Source: Flavobacteriaceae bacterium GSB9
GTDB lineage: Bacteria > Bacteroidota > Bacteroidia > Flavobacteriales > Flavobacteriaceae
Assembly (NCBI GenBank): GCA_022749295.1
Contig: CP062007.1
Location: 3,273,501 to 3,337,500, forward strand
Direction of reading: 5' to 3'
Length of the DNA stretch: 64,000 nt
Shown: positions 1 to 8,177 of the stretch, one piece after another
How positions within the stretch are numbered: position 1 is the first letter of the stretch
Layout of the letters: each line of letters starts with the position of its first letter
Program-made: the position numbers and the translations under genes
Notes under the pieces: model-generated
Databases searched by the model: none
Told to the model about the DNA's origin: nothing
The model's input: the letters and a program-made list of their open reading frames with translations, nothing else

Positions 1-670
1 CATGGTCTTTACCTAGACGAGCAAAAACACCATTTACAATCGCATCAGGGCCAATGTATGGGTTGCCATCTGCATAAGCATTGCCTTCAGCTTCATTCCA
101 CACAACATTTTCGTCTAAGCTGGCAAGTACTTTTGGTATATCACCCTCACCAAAGGCCTTGTACATATTGTCTACAATGCTAGTGTTTTCATAGGCTGAT
201 ACGATTCCTAATTGTTGCATAAAGACCATATTGTCAATAAAATCATGCTCTTGTGCTATTTTGCCATTTTGCATTTTCACTAAGGTTACCCCATCAATGT
301 TTACTGATTTTCCAGTGGGTGGCATTCCAAAAAACTCACCAGTATTATTGCCTTTAAAACTCCAATGCTTTACTATTTTATCACCTTGGCTAAAGGCATC
401 AACCGTTCTGAATTCAATATCAGAAAATCCAGTAATAAAGTTTTGGTAGTAGGCTTTTACGTTTTCAACACCTACAATGTTTTCAGGGGAGGAAATCAGG
501 GTAATATCTTCCGTGAAATTCTCATGGTTTATCAAATCCAGATTACCTTCATTAATAATTTGGTCCCAAGTGCTTGTGTAGATTGAAATGTTTTTTTCAG
601 TTTTGGAGTTGTTGCAGGACAGAATACTCAGTCCAAATGTTAAAGCAAAAATAATTGTTGATGTTTTCAT
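1..670 (-). CDS. SnoaL-like (ester cyclase family) lipoprotein, partial
   Basis: The reading frame starts with ATG at 670 and is still open at base 1, so the C-terminus is outside the window. The N-terminus reads as a lipoprotein signal ending LSILSC, which predicts lipidation of Cys20. The next part (IINEGNLDLINHENFTEDI, later FFGMPPTGKSVNIDGVTL and QEHDFIDNMVFMQQLG) has the pattern of SnoaL-like/ester cyclase proteins, which have an NTF2-like fold. A second SnoaL-like module seems to begin near residue 165 (DNMYKAFGEGDIPKVLASL). The start lies 16 bp after the stop of the upstream transporter gene, so the two are probably co-transcribed. The substrate is unknown; many such proteins are of undefined function. 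Confidence 0.7.
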   Translation of the reverse strand, partial: MKTSTIIFALTFGLSILSCNNSKTEKNISIYTSTWDQIINEGNLDLINHENFTEDITLISSPENIVGVENVKAYYQNFITGFSDIEFRTVDAFSQGDKIVKHWSFKGNNTGEFFGMPPTGKSVNIDGVTLVKMQNGKIAQEHDFIDNMVFMQQLGIVSAYENTSIVDNMYKAFGEGDIPKVLASLDENVVWNEAEGNAYADGNPYIGPDAIVNGVFARLGKDH

Positions 671-686
671 AATGTTTGGTTTTAAT

Positions 687-2024
687 TTAGTTAACTTTTA
701 AATGTTCTAACCTCATTAAGTGTTTCTTGATATTAATTGTTTTGAAAACAAAAAATGCTAAAACAGGAAATGCTGCCATACAAAATATTATAGGGCTCCA
801 AGTCAAATTTTTATGAAGTTCACCAAATAGCCAAGAGCCAGCGGCTACTCCGAGGTTATTTAATGTCATGTAAAGCGTAAATTGGGTAGCAGATATTTTT
901 TGCCACGAAATTTTCATAGCTGTGGCTAAAATGGCAATGTTAAGTAGAGTGACCACTAAATTGTAAAGAATGATGAAGCCATAAATGATGGAATTGTTAT
1001 GCCAGTTGTTTGGAATTAGACCTAATGAGACAATAAGAGCGGTTATAATGGTTAATAGTATTAGTATCATCTTTTTTGTGCCAATGAGGTCGATAATGAA
1101 CCCGCCAGCAACCATGCCTATGCAGCCTCCTACAATAGAGGCTATAGAATATATTTTAGAAAAATCGGTGTTGGTCCAATTGAGTTCTTGAACAGTAAAA
1201 ATTGGAGAAAATACTTCTATTAGGCCAGAAAGGGTGCCTGTAATAAACATTCCAAAACACAAAATAATACTTGAGGGAAGAACAACAGCTTTTAATAGGT
1301 TTTTAATGAGTATACTCCAATTGTGTATTTGTGCATCTTGAGATGTTTTTGAAGCCTTTCCATTTGTCCAAGGCATTAGTTTTTCTCCTCGATGTTCCCT
1401 GAAAAAAATGGGAACTAAAATAATCAGTGCAACTACAAGAGCTAAAGAAGTTATGGCGTTAGTAAAGCCAACAATATTAATTAGGGTTGTCCCTAGAAGA
1501 AGTGATAGGGATTGGCCTAGAATTCTAGAGCCCCACATAACACCATTAGCTCTTGCTTGCTGGTGTAACGGAATAATATCTACGGCCATACCATCTATAG
1601 CTATGTCTTGAATAGCTCCAAACAAACTGATAAAAAAGCCGCAAAGCATTAAACCGCTTACATTATTTATCGGGTCTTGAACAAAACCAAAGGCAAGAAA
1701 GCTAAAAATTAAACCTAATTGCCCCATAATGATCCAAGGGCGTTTTCTTCCATAAGCAATTGCTGTATAGCGGTCTATAATGGGGGCTAGAAAGAATTTA
1801 AAACTCCATGGAATTGTAATGATAGAAACATAGGAGGCAATTACTGCAGCATTTATATCGTTCATGGCAAGCCATGCAGGAATAGCCAAGAACGTAATGC
1901 CAATAGGGATTCCTTCTGATATGTATAAAGCAGAAAAAACCAAATAACGTAATGTGGCGTTTTCAGATAAATAGACTTTTTTCTTTAGTTCAACCAATTC
2001 GTTTCTAAACTCGTTTTGGTTCAT
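687..2024 (-). CDS. MFS transporter, AmpG/PAT-like
   Basis: A 445-residue polytopic membrane protein with about 12 hydrophobic segments. The first segment carries YISEGIPIGITFLAIPAWLA, and the loop after the second pair carries DRYTAIAYGRKRPWI, matching the conserved loop of major facilitator proteins. GAIQDIAIDGMAVDIIP is typical of the AmpG/PAT (peptide-acetyl-CoA transporter) branch, whose best-known member imports anhydromuropeptides. The match is to the family; substrate is inferred only weakly. It is the first gene of a two-gene unit with the SnoaL-like lipoprotein. No clear TAnnTTTG promoter was found directly upstream. Confidence 0.75.
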   Translation of the reverse strand: MNQNEFRNELVELKKKVYLSENATLRYLVFSALYISEGIPIGITFLAIPAWLAMNDINAAVIASYVSIITIPWSFKFFLAPIIDRYTAIAYGRKRPWIIMGQLGLIFSFLAFGFVQDPINNVSGLMLCGFFISLFGAIQDIAIDGMAVDIIPLHQQARANGVMWGSRILGQSLSLLLGTTLINIVGFTNAITSLALVVALIILVPIFFREHRGEKLMPWTNGKASKTSQDAQIHNWSILIKNLLKAVVLPSSIILCFGMFITGTLSGLIEVFSPIFTVQELNWTNTDFSKIYSIASIVGGCIGMVAGGFIIDLIGTKKMILILLTIITALIVSLGLIPNNWHNNSIIYGFIILYNLVVTLLNIAILATAMKISWQKISATQFTLYMTLNNLGVAAGSWLFGELHKNLTWSPIIFCMAAFPVLAFFVFKTINIKKHLMRLEHLKVN

Positions 2025-2357
2025 TTAGGTTGGTTTTAGTTTTTAAACGAAATGCTATTAATTAGTTTAAAAGGGAATTAATTGATAACAGGAAAATTAA
2101 TCTATGTGTATTTTGAATGGAAAGATATGTGCATGTAGAATTCTTATTTTTTATTAAAAGGTTTGAAAAAAAATAAGATTTAGGGAGACTGTTGTAATAT
2201 TAGTTAATTTATTGGAAATCAACAAAATATTTCAAGTGTATTTTATGTTTTAATTTTTGTTTAAATACTTGTCTTTTTTGATATGTGGATAAAATAAAAA
2301 AGTCCAACCTGTGTTGGACTTTTTTATAACTAAGAAATGTAATTTCTAGACAGCGTA
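2025..2357. other. Intergenic stretch between transporter and lysA
   Basis: AT-rich 333-bp gap. Its only clear element is the hairpin at 2300-2321 that ends lysA. The part nearest the transporter gene should hold that gene's promoter, but I see no convincing -33/-7 pair and no reading frame worth calling. Confidence 0.5.
2297..2326. terminator. Rho-independent terminator after lysA
   Basis: Perfect 9-bp stem AAGTCCAAC / GTTGGACTT with loop CTGT, flanked by A-runs on the left and T-runs on the right. It lies 36 bp past the lysA stop and could stop transcription from either direction. Confidence 0.85.
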
Positions 2358-3593
2358 CTATTTAACGGCTTTTTTCTTATCAGTTTCAGTAAAATCCACT
2401 TCAACCTGATTTTTTATTATATCGTCAAATGTTTCGCGTTTTCTAATCAGGTGCGCTTGGTCGTTATACCAAAGTACCTCTGCTGGACGAAACCGTGAGT
2501 TATAGTTGCTGGCCATAGAAAAACAATATGCACCGGCATTTTTAAAACAAAGCACATCGCCTTCTGTAATTTCTTTAATACGGCGGTTGCTGCCAAAAGT
2601 ATCGGTTTCGCAAATGTAGCCCACAACGGTATAAAAACGCTCTCGGCCATTAGGGTTTGAAATGTTACTAATGTCATGGTGCGACCCGTAAAACATAGGG
2701 CGAACAAGATGGTTAAAGCCAGAATCAACTTGGGCAAACACCGTTGATGTAGTTTGTTTAACGGCGTTTACTTGTGTTAAAAAGTACCCAGATTCACTTA
2801 CCAAAAACTTCCCAGGCTCGAAAGCCAAGGTTAAGTCTTTGCCGTAATTTTTACAGAATTCGTTGAATCTTTCAGTAAGTTTTTGGCCCAATTCTTCAAT
2901 GTTGGTTTCAATATCGCCTGCTTTATAAGGTACTTTAAACCCAGAACCGAAATCAATAAAATCTAGATTTTTAAATTGTTTCGCTGTTTCAAACAAAATT
3001 TCACTAGCATATAAAAACACTTCAATATCTAAAATGTCACTTCCAGTGTGCATATGAATACCGTTAATAGTCATTTTAGTATTTTCAACAATACGAAGGA
3101 TATGTGGAATCTGGTGAATGGAAATACCGAATTTCGAATCGATATGCCCCACCGAAATGTTAGCATTTCCACCGGCCATTACATGTGGGTTTATACGTAT
3201 GCAAACTGGGATATTAGGATGTTTCGTGCCAAACTGTTCTAAAATAGAAAGGTTGTCTATATTTATTTTTACCCCAAGTTTGGCCGCTTCCTCAATTTCG
3301 TTTAATGATACACCGTTAGGAGTAAAAATTATTTGCTCGGGCTTAAACCCAGCAGCTAAGCCCAATTTTACTTCTTGAATGGAAACCGTATCTATTCCAG
3401 AGCCTAAAGACTTTAAAAGTTTTAAAATTGAAATGTTAGACAGTGCTTTAACAGCATAGTTGATCTTAAGGTGCTTTACGCTTTTAAACGCACCGGTAAG
3501 TCTTTTGTATTGCGCTTCAATTTTATGGGCGTCGTAAACATAAACGGGGCTGCCAAACTCTTGTGCAATTTGCAGCAATTGATTTTCTGTCAT
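2358..3593 (-). CDS. lysA: Diaminopimelate decarboxylase
   Basis: Converts meso-diaminopimelate to L-lysine with pyridoxal phosphate, the last step of lysine synthesis. The 411-residue product has the alanine-racemase-like barrel with the PLP lysine in INYAVKALSN (K49), the phosphate-binding DFGSGFKVPY, and EPGKFLVSESG and CETDTF in the C-terminal part. An upstream in-frame ATG at 3623 would add ten residues (MKYLWRKFEI), but a TATCTTTG promoter element lies inside that extension, so the ATG at 3593 is preferred. A monocistronic unit, with a terminator downstream. dapD, another gene of this pathway, is at 30 kb in the same window. Confidence 0.93.
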   Translation of the reverse strand: MTENQLLQIAQEFGSPVYVYDAHKIEAQYKRLTGAFKSVKHLKINYAVKALSNISILKLLKSLGSGIDTVSIQEVKLGLAAGFKPEQIIFTPNGVSLNEIEEAAKLGVKINIDNLSILEQFGTKHPNIPVCIRINPHVMAGGNANISVGHIDSKFGISIHQIPHILRIVENTKMTINGIHMHTGSDILDIEVFLYASEILFETAKQFKNLDFIDFGSGFKVPYKAGDIETNIEELGQKLTERFNEFCKNYGKDLTLAFEPGKFLVSESGYFLTQVNAVKQTTSTVFAQVDSGFNHLVRPMFYGSHHDISNISNPNGRERFYTVVGYICETDTFGSNRRIKEITEGDVLCFKNAGAYCFSMASNYNSRFRPAEVLWYNDQAHLIRKRETFDDIIKNQVEVDFTETDKKKAVK

Positions 3594-3609
3594 AATTTCA
3601 AATTTTCGC

Positions 3610-3617
3610 CAAAGATA
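3610..3617 (-). promoter_or_regulatory. -7 promoter element of lysA
   Basis: TATCTTTG on the minus strand matches the Bacteroidota -7 consensus TAnnTTTG and lies 16 bp upstream of the chosen lysA ATG. No well-spaced -33 TTG is evident. Confidence 0.5.
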
Positions 3618-3795
3618 TTTCATTAAACCTTATAAAAAAGAAATCAGCAAAAAATTTATACATATTAAACAAAATGTTAATTATTTAACATTAGGTTTTG
3701 CTGTTTTGGCATCTTTGTAAGTTTTCGTAATTAATTATTAGGGTAAGTTATTGCTATTATTTACATTTGTGCATCTTAAACTTATTAAGCACATT

Positions 3796-4986
3796 ATGAA
3801 TTTACACGAATATCAAGGCAAAGAAATATTGAGTAGTTTTGGCGTACGTATCCAACGTGGTATTGTGGCACAAAATGCGAATGAGGCAGTTGCTGCAGCA
3901 AAACAACTAACTAGCGAAACAGGCACCAGTTGGCATGTAATAAAAGCACAGGTTCACGCTGGTGGACGTGGTAAAGGGGGCGGTGTAAAACTGGCCAAAA
4001 ACCTTAAAGAAGTAGAAGAGCTAGCGGGACAAATAATTGGAATGGATTTGGTAACGCCACAAACATCTGCTGCTGGTAAGCGTGTACATCAGGTTTTGGT
4101 TGCTGAAGATGTGTATTATCCAGGTGAAAGTGAAACAAGCGAATTTTACATGTCTGTTTTACTTAACAGAGGTACAGGTCGTAATATGATTATGTATTCA
4201 ACTGAAGGAGGAATGGATATCGAAACTGTAGCCGAAGAAACTCCACATTTAATTTTTACAGAAGAAATCGATCCTTCTGTTGGAATCATGCCATTTCAAG
4301 CAAGACGTATTGCTTTTAATCTAGGTTTGTCTGGTATGGCATTTAAGGAAATGACAAAATTTGTAACTGCGTTGTACACGGCTTATGTAAAATCTGATTC
4401 ATCGTTATTTGAAATCAATCCCGTTTTAAAAACCAGTGATGATAAAATAATGGCTGTTGATGCCAAGGTGACTATCGATGATAATGCTCTTTTTAGACAT
4501 AAAGATTATGTAGATTTAAGAGATATTAGAGAAGAAAGTGCCATTGAAGTTGAGGCAGGTGAAAAAGGACTTAACTATGTAGACCTTGATGGAAACGTAG
4601 GTTGTATGGTTAACGGAGCCGGTTTGGCCATGGCAACAATGGATTTAATTAAACAAGCGGGAGGTGAGCCGGCCAACTTTTTAGATGTTGGTGGTACTGC
4701 CGATGCTGCACGAGTTGAAGCTGCTTTTAAAATCATCTTAAAAGACCCTGCGGTAAAAGCCATTTTGATTAATATATTTGGAGGTATTGTACGTTGTGAT
4801 AGAGTAGCACAAGGTGTTATCGATGCATACAAGAATATGGGCAATATTAATGTGCCAATTATTGTGCGTTTACAAGGCACCAATGCCGATGTTGCTAAAG
4901 AGTTAATTGATAACTCTGGGTTGGATGTATTGAGCGCAACTGAATTCCAAGAAGCGGCAGATAAAGTTCAGGAAGTTTTGTCTTAA
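3796..4986 (+). CDS. sucC: Succinyl-CoA synthetase (ADP-forming) beta subunit
   Basis: ATP-grasp subunit of the TCA-cycle enzyme that interconverts succinyl-CoA and succinate with nucleotide phosphorylation. The product has 396 residues, the usual family size. It starts MNLHEYQGKEIL, the hallmark N-terminus, and contains KAQVHAGGRGKGGGVK (nucleotide-binding), FEINPV, and FLDVGGTADAARVEAAF and NIFGGIVRCDRVAQGV in the CoA-ligase domain. A longer frame from a TTG at 3751 is possible, but the ATG at 3796 fits the family exactly. sucD is not next to it. A CATCTTTG sequence at 3710-3717 may be its -7 element. Confidence 0.95.
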   Translation: MNLHEYQGKEILSSFGVRIQRGIVAQNANEAVAAAKQLTSETGTSWHVIKAQVHAGGRGKGGGVKLAKNLKEVEELAGQIIGMDLVTPQTSAAGKRVHQVLVAEDVYYPGESETSEFYMSVLLNRGTGRNMIMYSTEGGMDIETVAEETPHLIFTEEIDPSVGIMPFQARRIAFNLGLSGMAFKEMTKFVTALYTAYVKSDSSLFEINPVLKTSDDKIMAVDAKVTIDDNALFRHKDYVDLRDIREESAIEVEAGEKGLNYVDLDGNVGCMVNGAGLAMATMDLIKQAGGEPANFLDVGGTADAARVEAAFKIILKDPAVKAILINIFGGIVRCDRVAQGVIDAYKNMGNINVPIIVRLQGTNADVAKELIDNSGLDVLSATEFQEAADKVQEVLS

Positions 4987-5007
4987 GATTTCCAATTTAA
5001 ATATTAA

Positions 5008-5042
5008 AAAAAGAGCAACACATTCAATTGTTGCTCTTTTTT
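5008..5042. terminator. Bidirectional terminator between sucC and the DUF1456 gene
   Basis: A 10-bp perfect stem AAGAGCAACA / TGTTGCTCTT (5011-5020 and 5029-5038) with an 8-nt loop, an A-run before and a T-run after. The convergent DUF1456 gene has its stop codon (5024-5026) inside the loop. Confidence 0.9.
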
Positions 5043-5284
5043 TGTGCTTTGTTTTCTCCTTTTTTGGGCATAGGCCCTCGCATATGAATAACCAATCCAT
5101 TTAAAAAATTCCGTAGTATCTGGTCACCACACTCCATATATTTTGGGTGGTCTTCGCGCCTAAAAAAGGCACCCAATTCGCTTTTAGAAATCCTAAAATC
5201 TACCAGAGCCAAAATCTTTACAATATCATCGTCTCTTAATTTTAAGGCTACACGTAATTTTTTAAGAATATCATTATTAGTCAT
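5024..5284 (-). CDS. DUF1456 family protein (YehS-like, single repeat)
   Basis: An 86-residue protein whose body, from TNNDILKKLRVALKLRDDDIVKILAL to YMECGDQILRNFLNGLV, matches the DUF1456 repeat. E. coli YehS has two such repeats; only one is present here. The function of the family is unknown. The C-terminus is short and basic (KKGENKAQKKSNN). The gene is convergent with sucC and shares its terminator. Its leader carries a TATCTTTG promoter element and a 20-bp palindrome, described separately. Confidence 0.8.
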   Translation of the reverse strand: MTNNDILKKLRVALKLRDDDIVKILALVDFRISKSELGAFFRREDHPKYMECGDQILRNFLNGLVIHMRGPMPKKGENKAQKKSNN

Positions 5285-5330
5285 GTCGATTGGTTTTTAC
5301 TTTCATTAAGGATGTATTTCATCGATTTTC

Positions 5331-5350
5331 ATTATGGAGCCCTCCATAAT
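5331..5350. repeat. Perfect 20-bp palindrome in the DUF1456 leader
   Basis: ATTATGGAGCCCTCCATAAT: 9-bp arms around a CC centre. With the predicted promoter at 5369-5376 it falls within the first 35 nt of the transcript, so it could be an operator just downstream of the start site or a hairpin in the 5' leader. Confidence 0.6.
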
Positions 5351-5368
5351 TGACTTTTTTGTCATCAA

Positions 5369-5376
5369 CAAAGATA
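5369..5376 (-). promoter_or_regulatory. -7 promoter element of the DUF1456 gene
   Basis: TATCTTTG on the minus strand (CAAAGATA on plus), 84 bp upstream of the start codon; this gives a leader of about 75-80 nt containing the palindrome. Confidence 0.45.
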
Positions 5377-5655
5377 CCCTAAAAAAAAGGATTAGTTTGA
5401 TTTTATATTAAAACCGTTTGATTTCTGTGTAAAAAACTGTAAATCAGTTATTTGTTTTGGTTTTTGTTGTTTTGTTTTATAATTGTAACAAAAGATAAAA
5501 TGCAATTTTTTTGGTTGAATAAAATTCATGATTGATGAAATAATTAAAATGTACGATTAAATGCGTACAGTTTTTCGATAATCTACAATATATCTACGAT
5601 TATAAAAGTGCCTTTTGTTCGTAACTTTATAGTAAATTAATTAATCCCTTAAAAC

Positions 5656-6069
5656 ATGATTAATAGAGTAGAAAAATTGAGTCTCTTATCTGAAATGATT
5701 GCTTTTGCAAAATATGATAAAGACATACGGAGAATAGAATACAACTTTTTGTTGGGCGTGGCAAAACAACTAGATATTGCACGAGAAGATTTTGAATATT
5801 TATTAGAAAACCCAGTATCATATACCCATTTAAAATCGCATAGTGAACGCATAGTGCAATTCCATAGACTAGTGTTGTTAATGAATATTGAACAGGAATA
5901 TGAAGGGGAAGATAACGCTGCAGGAGTCACAAAGCTTTACAACTTTGGTTTACGAATGGGGTTGAGCCACGAATCGATTACCAAAGTGTTGTATTTAATG
6001 GAAAGTTTTCCAAATAAAATTGTACCGCCCGATGTTTTAATAGATATTTTTAAAACGCAATACAATTAA
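5656..6069 (+). CDS. TerB-like helical protein
   Basis: A 137-residue, entirely helical, soluble protein starting MINRVEKLSLLSEMIAFAKYDKDI. The pattern of short acidic helices (KYDKDIRRIEYNFLLGVAKQLDI) resembles TerB/DUF533-like proteins, which often hold metal-binding acidic helices. No catalytic motif is visible. It lies tail to tail with uvrB, and proteins in this position may carry an 'excinuclease subunit B' name by neighbourhood error; nothing in the sequence is UvrB-like. Function unknown. Confidence 0.6.
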   Translation: MINRVEKLSLLSEMIAFAKYDKDIRRIEYNFLLGVAKQLDIAREDFEYLLENPVSYTHLKSHSERIVQFHRLVLLMNIEQEYEGEDNAAGVTKLYNFGLRMGLSHESITKVLYLMESFPNKIVPPDVLIDIFKTQYN

Positions 6070-6130
6070 AACATCACCTTTTTAAAAGACTTATTAAAGT
6101 GTTGATGAAAACAACAATATGTTGTTTAAT

Positions 6131-6166
6131 AAAAAAAGCTAAAAGTTTAAACTTTTAGCTTTTCAA
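6131..6166. terminator. Bidirectional terminator overlapping the uvrB stop
   Basis: The 28-nt perfect palindrome at 6135-6162 (arms AAAGCTAAAAGTTT / AAACTTTTAGCTTT) is preceded by A-runs and followed by T-rich sequence. The uvrB stop codon (6147-6149) and last codons form one arm, so coding and termination signals are merged. Confidence 0.85.
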
Positions 6167-8150
6167 GTTTTTCTTGGTAGCCTTTAATGTCATCTCTAAG
6201 CTTTGCTGCTACAATAAAGTCTAATGCTTTTGCAGCTTCTTCCATAAGCTTGCGTTTCTCTCTTATTTTTTTCTCTAGTTCGGGTTTACTAAGATATTCA
6301 CTTTCGGGCTCGGCAGCTTTTGCCGCTTGTAATTCGTAACTGTAAGTGCTAACAGAGTTTTTTGATAGTGCATTGTCCAAACTTTTATTTAAAGCTTTTG
6401 GCACGATGTTGTTTTCCGAATTATAAGCAAGCTGTTTTTCGCGTCGGTAATTGGTTTCATCAATAGTTTTTTGCATGCTATTGGTTATTTTATCAGCATA
6501 CATGATAGCCTTGCCATTTAGGTTTCTTGCGGCTCTTCCCACGGTTTGTGTTAAAGACCTAGTAGATCGTAAAAAACCTTCTTTATCAGCATCTAAAATG
6601 GCTACTAACGACACTTCGGGCAAATCTAAACCTTCACGCAGTAAGTTGACGCCCACTAAGACATCAAACAATCCTTTACGTAAATCTTGCATAATTTCAA
6701 CCCGTTCTAGGGTATCCACATCACTGTGTATGTAACGGCATCTAATTTGAATTCTATCTAAATATTTTGTCAGCTCTTCGGCCATGCGCTTTGTTAGTGT
6801 GGTAACCAAGGTGCGCTCGTCTTTTTCAACACGCTGCTGTATTTCTTCAATTAAATCGTCTATTTGGTTAAGGCTTGGGCGGACTTCAATTTCTGGATCT
6901 AACAATCCTGTGGGGCGTATAATCTGTTCTACATAAACACCATCGGTTTTTTGCAATTCATAATCGGCCGGTGTGGCACTCACATAAATAACTTGGTTTT
7001 GTAAGGCTTCAAATTCTTCAAATTTTAGTGGTCGGTTATCCATGGCTGCCGGTAACCTAAAGCCATATTCTACTAAGTTTTCTTTTCGGCTTCTATCGCC
7101 TCCATACATGGCATGTACTTGCGAAACGGTAACGTGACTTTCATCAACGACCATTAAATAATCGTCTGGAAAATAATCTAATAAACAGAATGGGCGCGAA
7201 CCTGGTTTTCTGCCATCTAAATAGCGTGAGTAATTTTCGATGCCAGAACAATAGCCTAATTCACGAATCATTTCTAAATCAAATTCTGTACGCTCTTTTA
7301 GGCGCTTAGCTTCAAGGTGTTTCCCAATTTCTTTGAAATAATCGTGTTGTTTTACCAAATCATCTTGAATCTCCTTTATGGCATTTTGAAGTACTTCGGG
7401 CGAGGTTACAAACATATTGGCAGGATAAATATTCAATCGATCATATTTTTCAACGATTTCGTTGGTTTGAATGTTAAACGATTCGATATCCTCAATTTCG
7501 TCACCAAAAAAGTGAATTCTAAAAGCATCATCGGCATAACTCGGGAAAATATCAACCGTATCGCCTTTTATTCTAAAATTTCCATGGTGGAATTCACCTT
7601 CAGTTCTTGAATACAAACTTTGCACCAATTGATGTAAAAGTTGTGTTCGCGAGATAACTTGATCGCGTGTAATGGTAATAACATTTTTTTGAAACTCGAT
7701 AGGGTTGCCAATACCATACAAACATGAAACTGATGCCACAACCAACACATCGCGCCTTCCGCTTAATAAAGATGAGGTAGTGCTTAGACGCATTTTTTCT
7801 ATTTCTTCGTTGATGGATAAATCCTTTTCAATATAAACCCCGGAAACTGGAATATAGGCTTCTGGTTGGTAGTAATCGTAGTATGAGACAAAGTACTCTA
7901 CGGCATTATCTGGAAAAAACTGTTTAAACTCAGAATACAACTGTGCCGCCAAAGTTTTATTATGTGCTAAAACCAGGGTAGGGCGTTGCACTTCTTCAAT
8001 AACATTAGCTACAGTAAAGGTTTTTCCAGAACCGGTGACCCCAAGTAGTGTTTGGTGTTTTTCGTTAGAAACGATGCCGTCTGCCAGTTGTTTTATGGCA
8101 TTTGGTTGGTCACCTGTGGGCTTAAAACTTGATTTAACTTTAAATTTCAT
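6147..8150 (-). CDS. uvrB: UvrABC excinuclease subunit B
   Basis: Damage-verification helicase-like subunit of nucleotide excision repair, acting with UvrA and UvrC. The 667-residue length is normal. Visible in order: Walker A GVTGSGKT (37-44), the beta-hairpin region YFVSYYDYYQPEAYIP, Walker B-type VDESHV, helicase motif QTVGRAARN, and a C-terminal UVR motif (EKKIREKRKLMEEAAKALDFIVAAKLRD) that binds UvrC. A TAATTTTG element at 8155-8162 sits just 5 bp before the ATG, which would give an almost leaderless message, but it lacks a -33 partner. No SOS-type box is evident. Confidence 0.97.
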   Translation of the reverse strand: MKFKVKSSFKPTGDQPNAIKQLADGIVSNEKHQTLLGVTGSGKTFTVANVIEEVQRPTLVLAHNKTLAAQLYSEFKQFFPDNAVEYFVSYYDYYQPEAYIPVSGVYIEKDLSINEEIEKMRLSTTSSLLSGRRDVLVVASVSCLYGIGNPIEFQKNVITITRDQVISRTQLLHQLVQSLYSRTEGEFHHGNFRIKGDTVDIFPSYADDAFRIHFFGDEIEDIESFNIQTNEIVEKYDRLNIYPANMFVTSPEVLQNAIKEIQDDLVKQHDYFKEIGKHLEAKRLKERTEFDLEMIRELGYCSGIENYSRYLDGRKPGSRPFCLLDYFPDDYLMVVDESHVTVSQVHAMYGGDRSRKENLVEYGFRLPAAMDNRPLKFEEFEALQNQVIYVSATPADYELQKTDGVYVEQIIRPTGLLDPEIEVRPSLNQIDDLIEEIQQRVEKDERTLVTTLTKRMAEELTKYLDRIQIRCRYIHSDVDTLERVEIMQDLRKGLFDVLVGVNLLREGLDLPEVSLVAILDADKEGFLRSTRSLTQTVGRAARNLNGKAIMYADKITNSMQKTIDETNYRREKQLAYNSENNIVPKALNKSLDNALSKNSVSTYSYELQAAKAAEPESEYLSKPELEKKIREKRKLMEEAAKALDFIVAAKLRDDIKGYQEKLEKLKV

Positions 8151-8177
8151 TCAGCAAAATTACATAAAATAAAAGTG

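Larger units (their letters stand above)
5285..5655. other. Divergent intergenic region, DUF1456 / TerB-like genes
   Basis: This 371-bp AT-rich region separates two divergent small genes. Near its left end it holds the palindrome at 5331-5350, a TGAC-N6-GTCA dyad at 5351-5364 and a minus-strand -7 element at 5369-5376. I see no open reading frame and no clear plus-strand promoter for the right-hand gene. Confidence 0.5.

Noticed and set aside
3661..3795. Strong sucC promoter
   Set aside because: CATCTTTG at 3710 is close to the -7 consensus but departs at the first base and has no -33 partner, so it was noted only as a possibility.
5656..6069. Reading this gene as an excinuclease subunit
   Set aside because: It is only next to uvrB; the 137 residues show no UvrB motif and look TerB-like.
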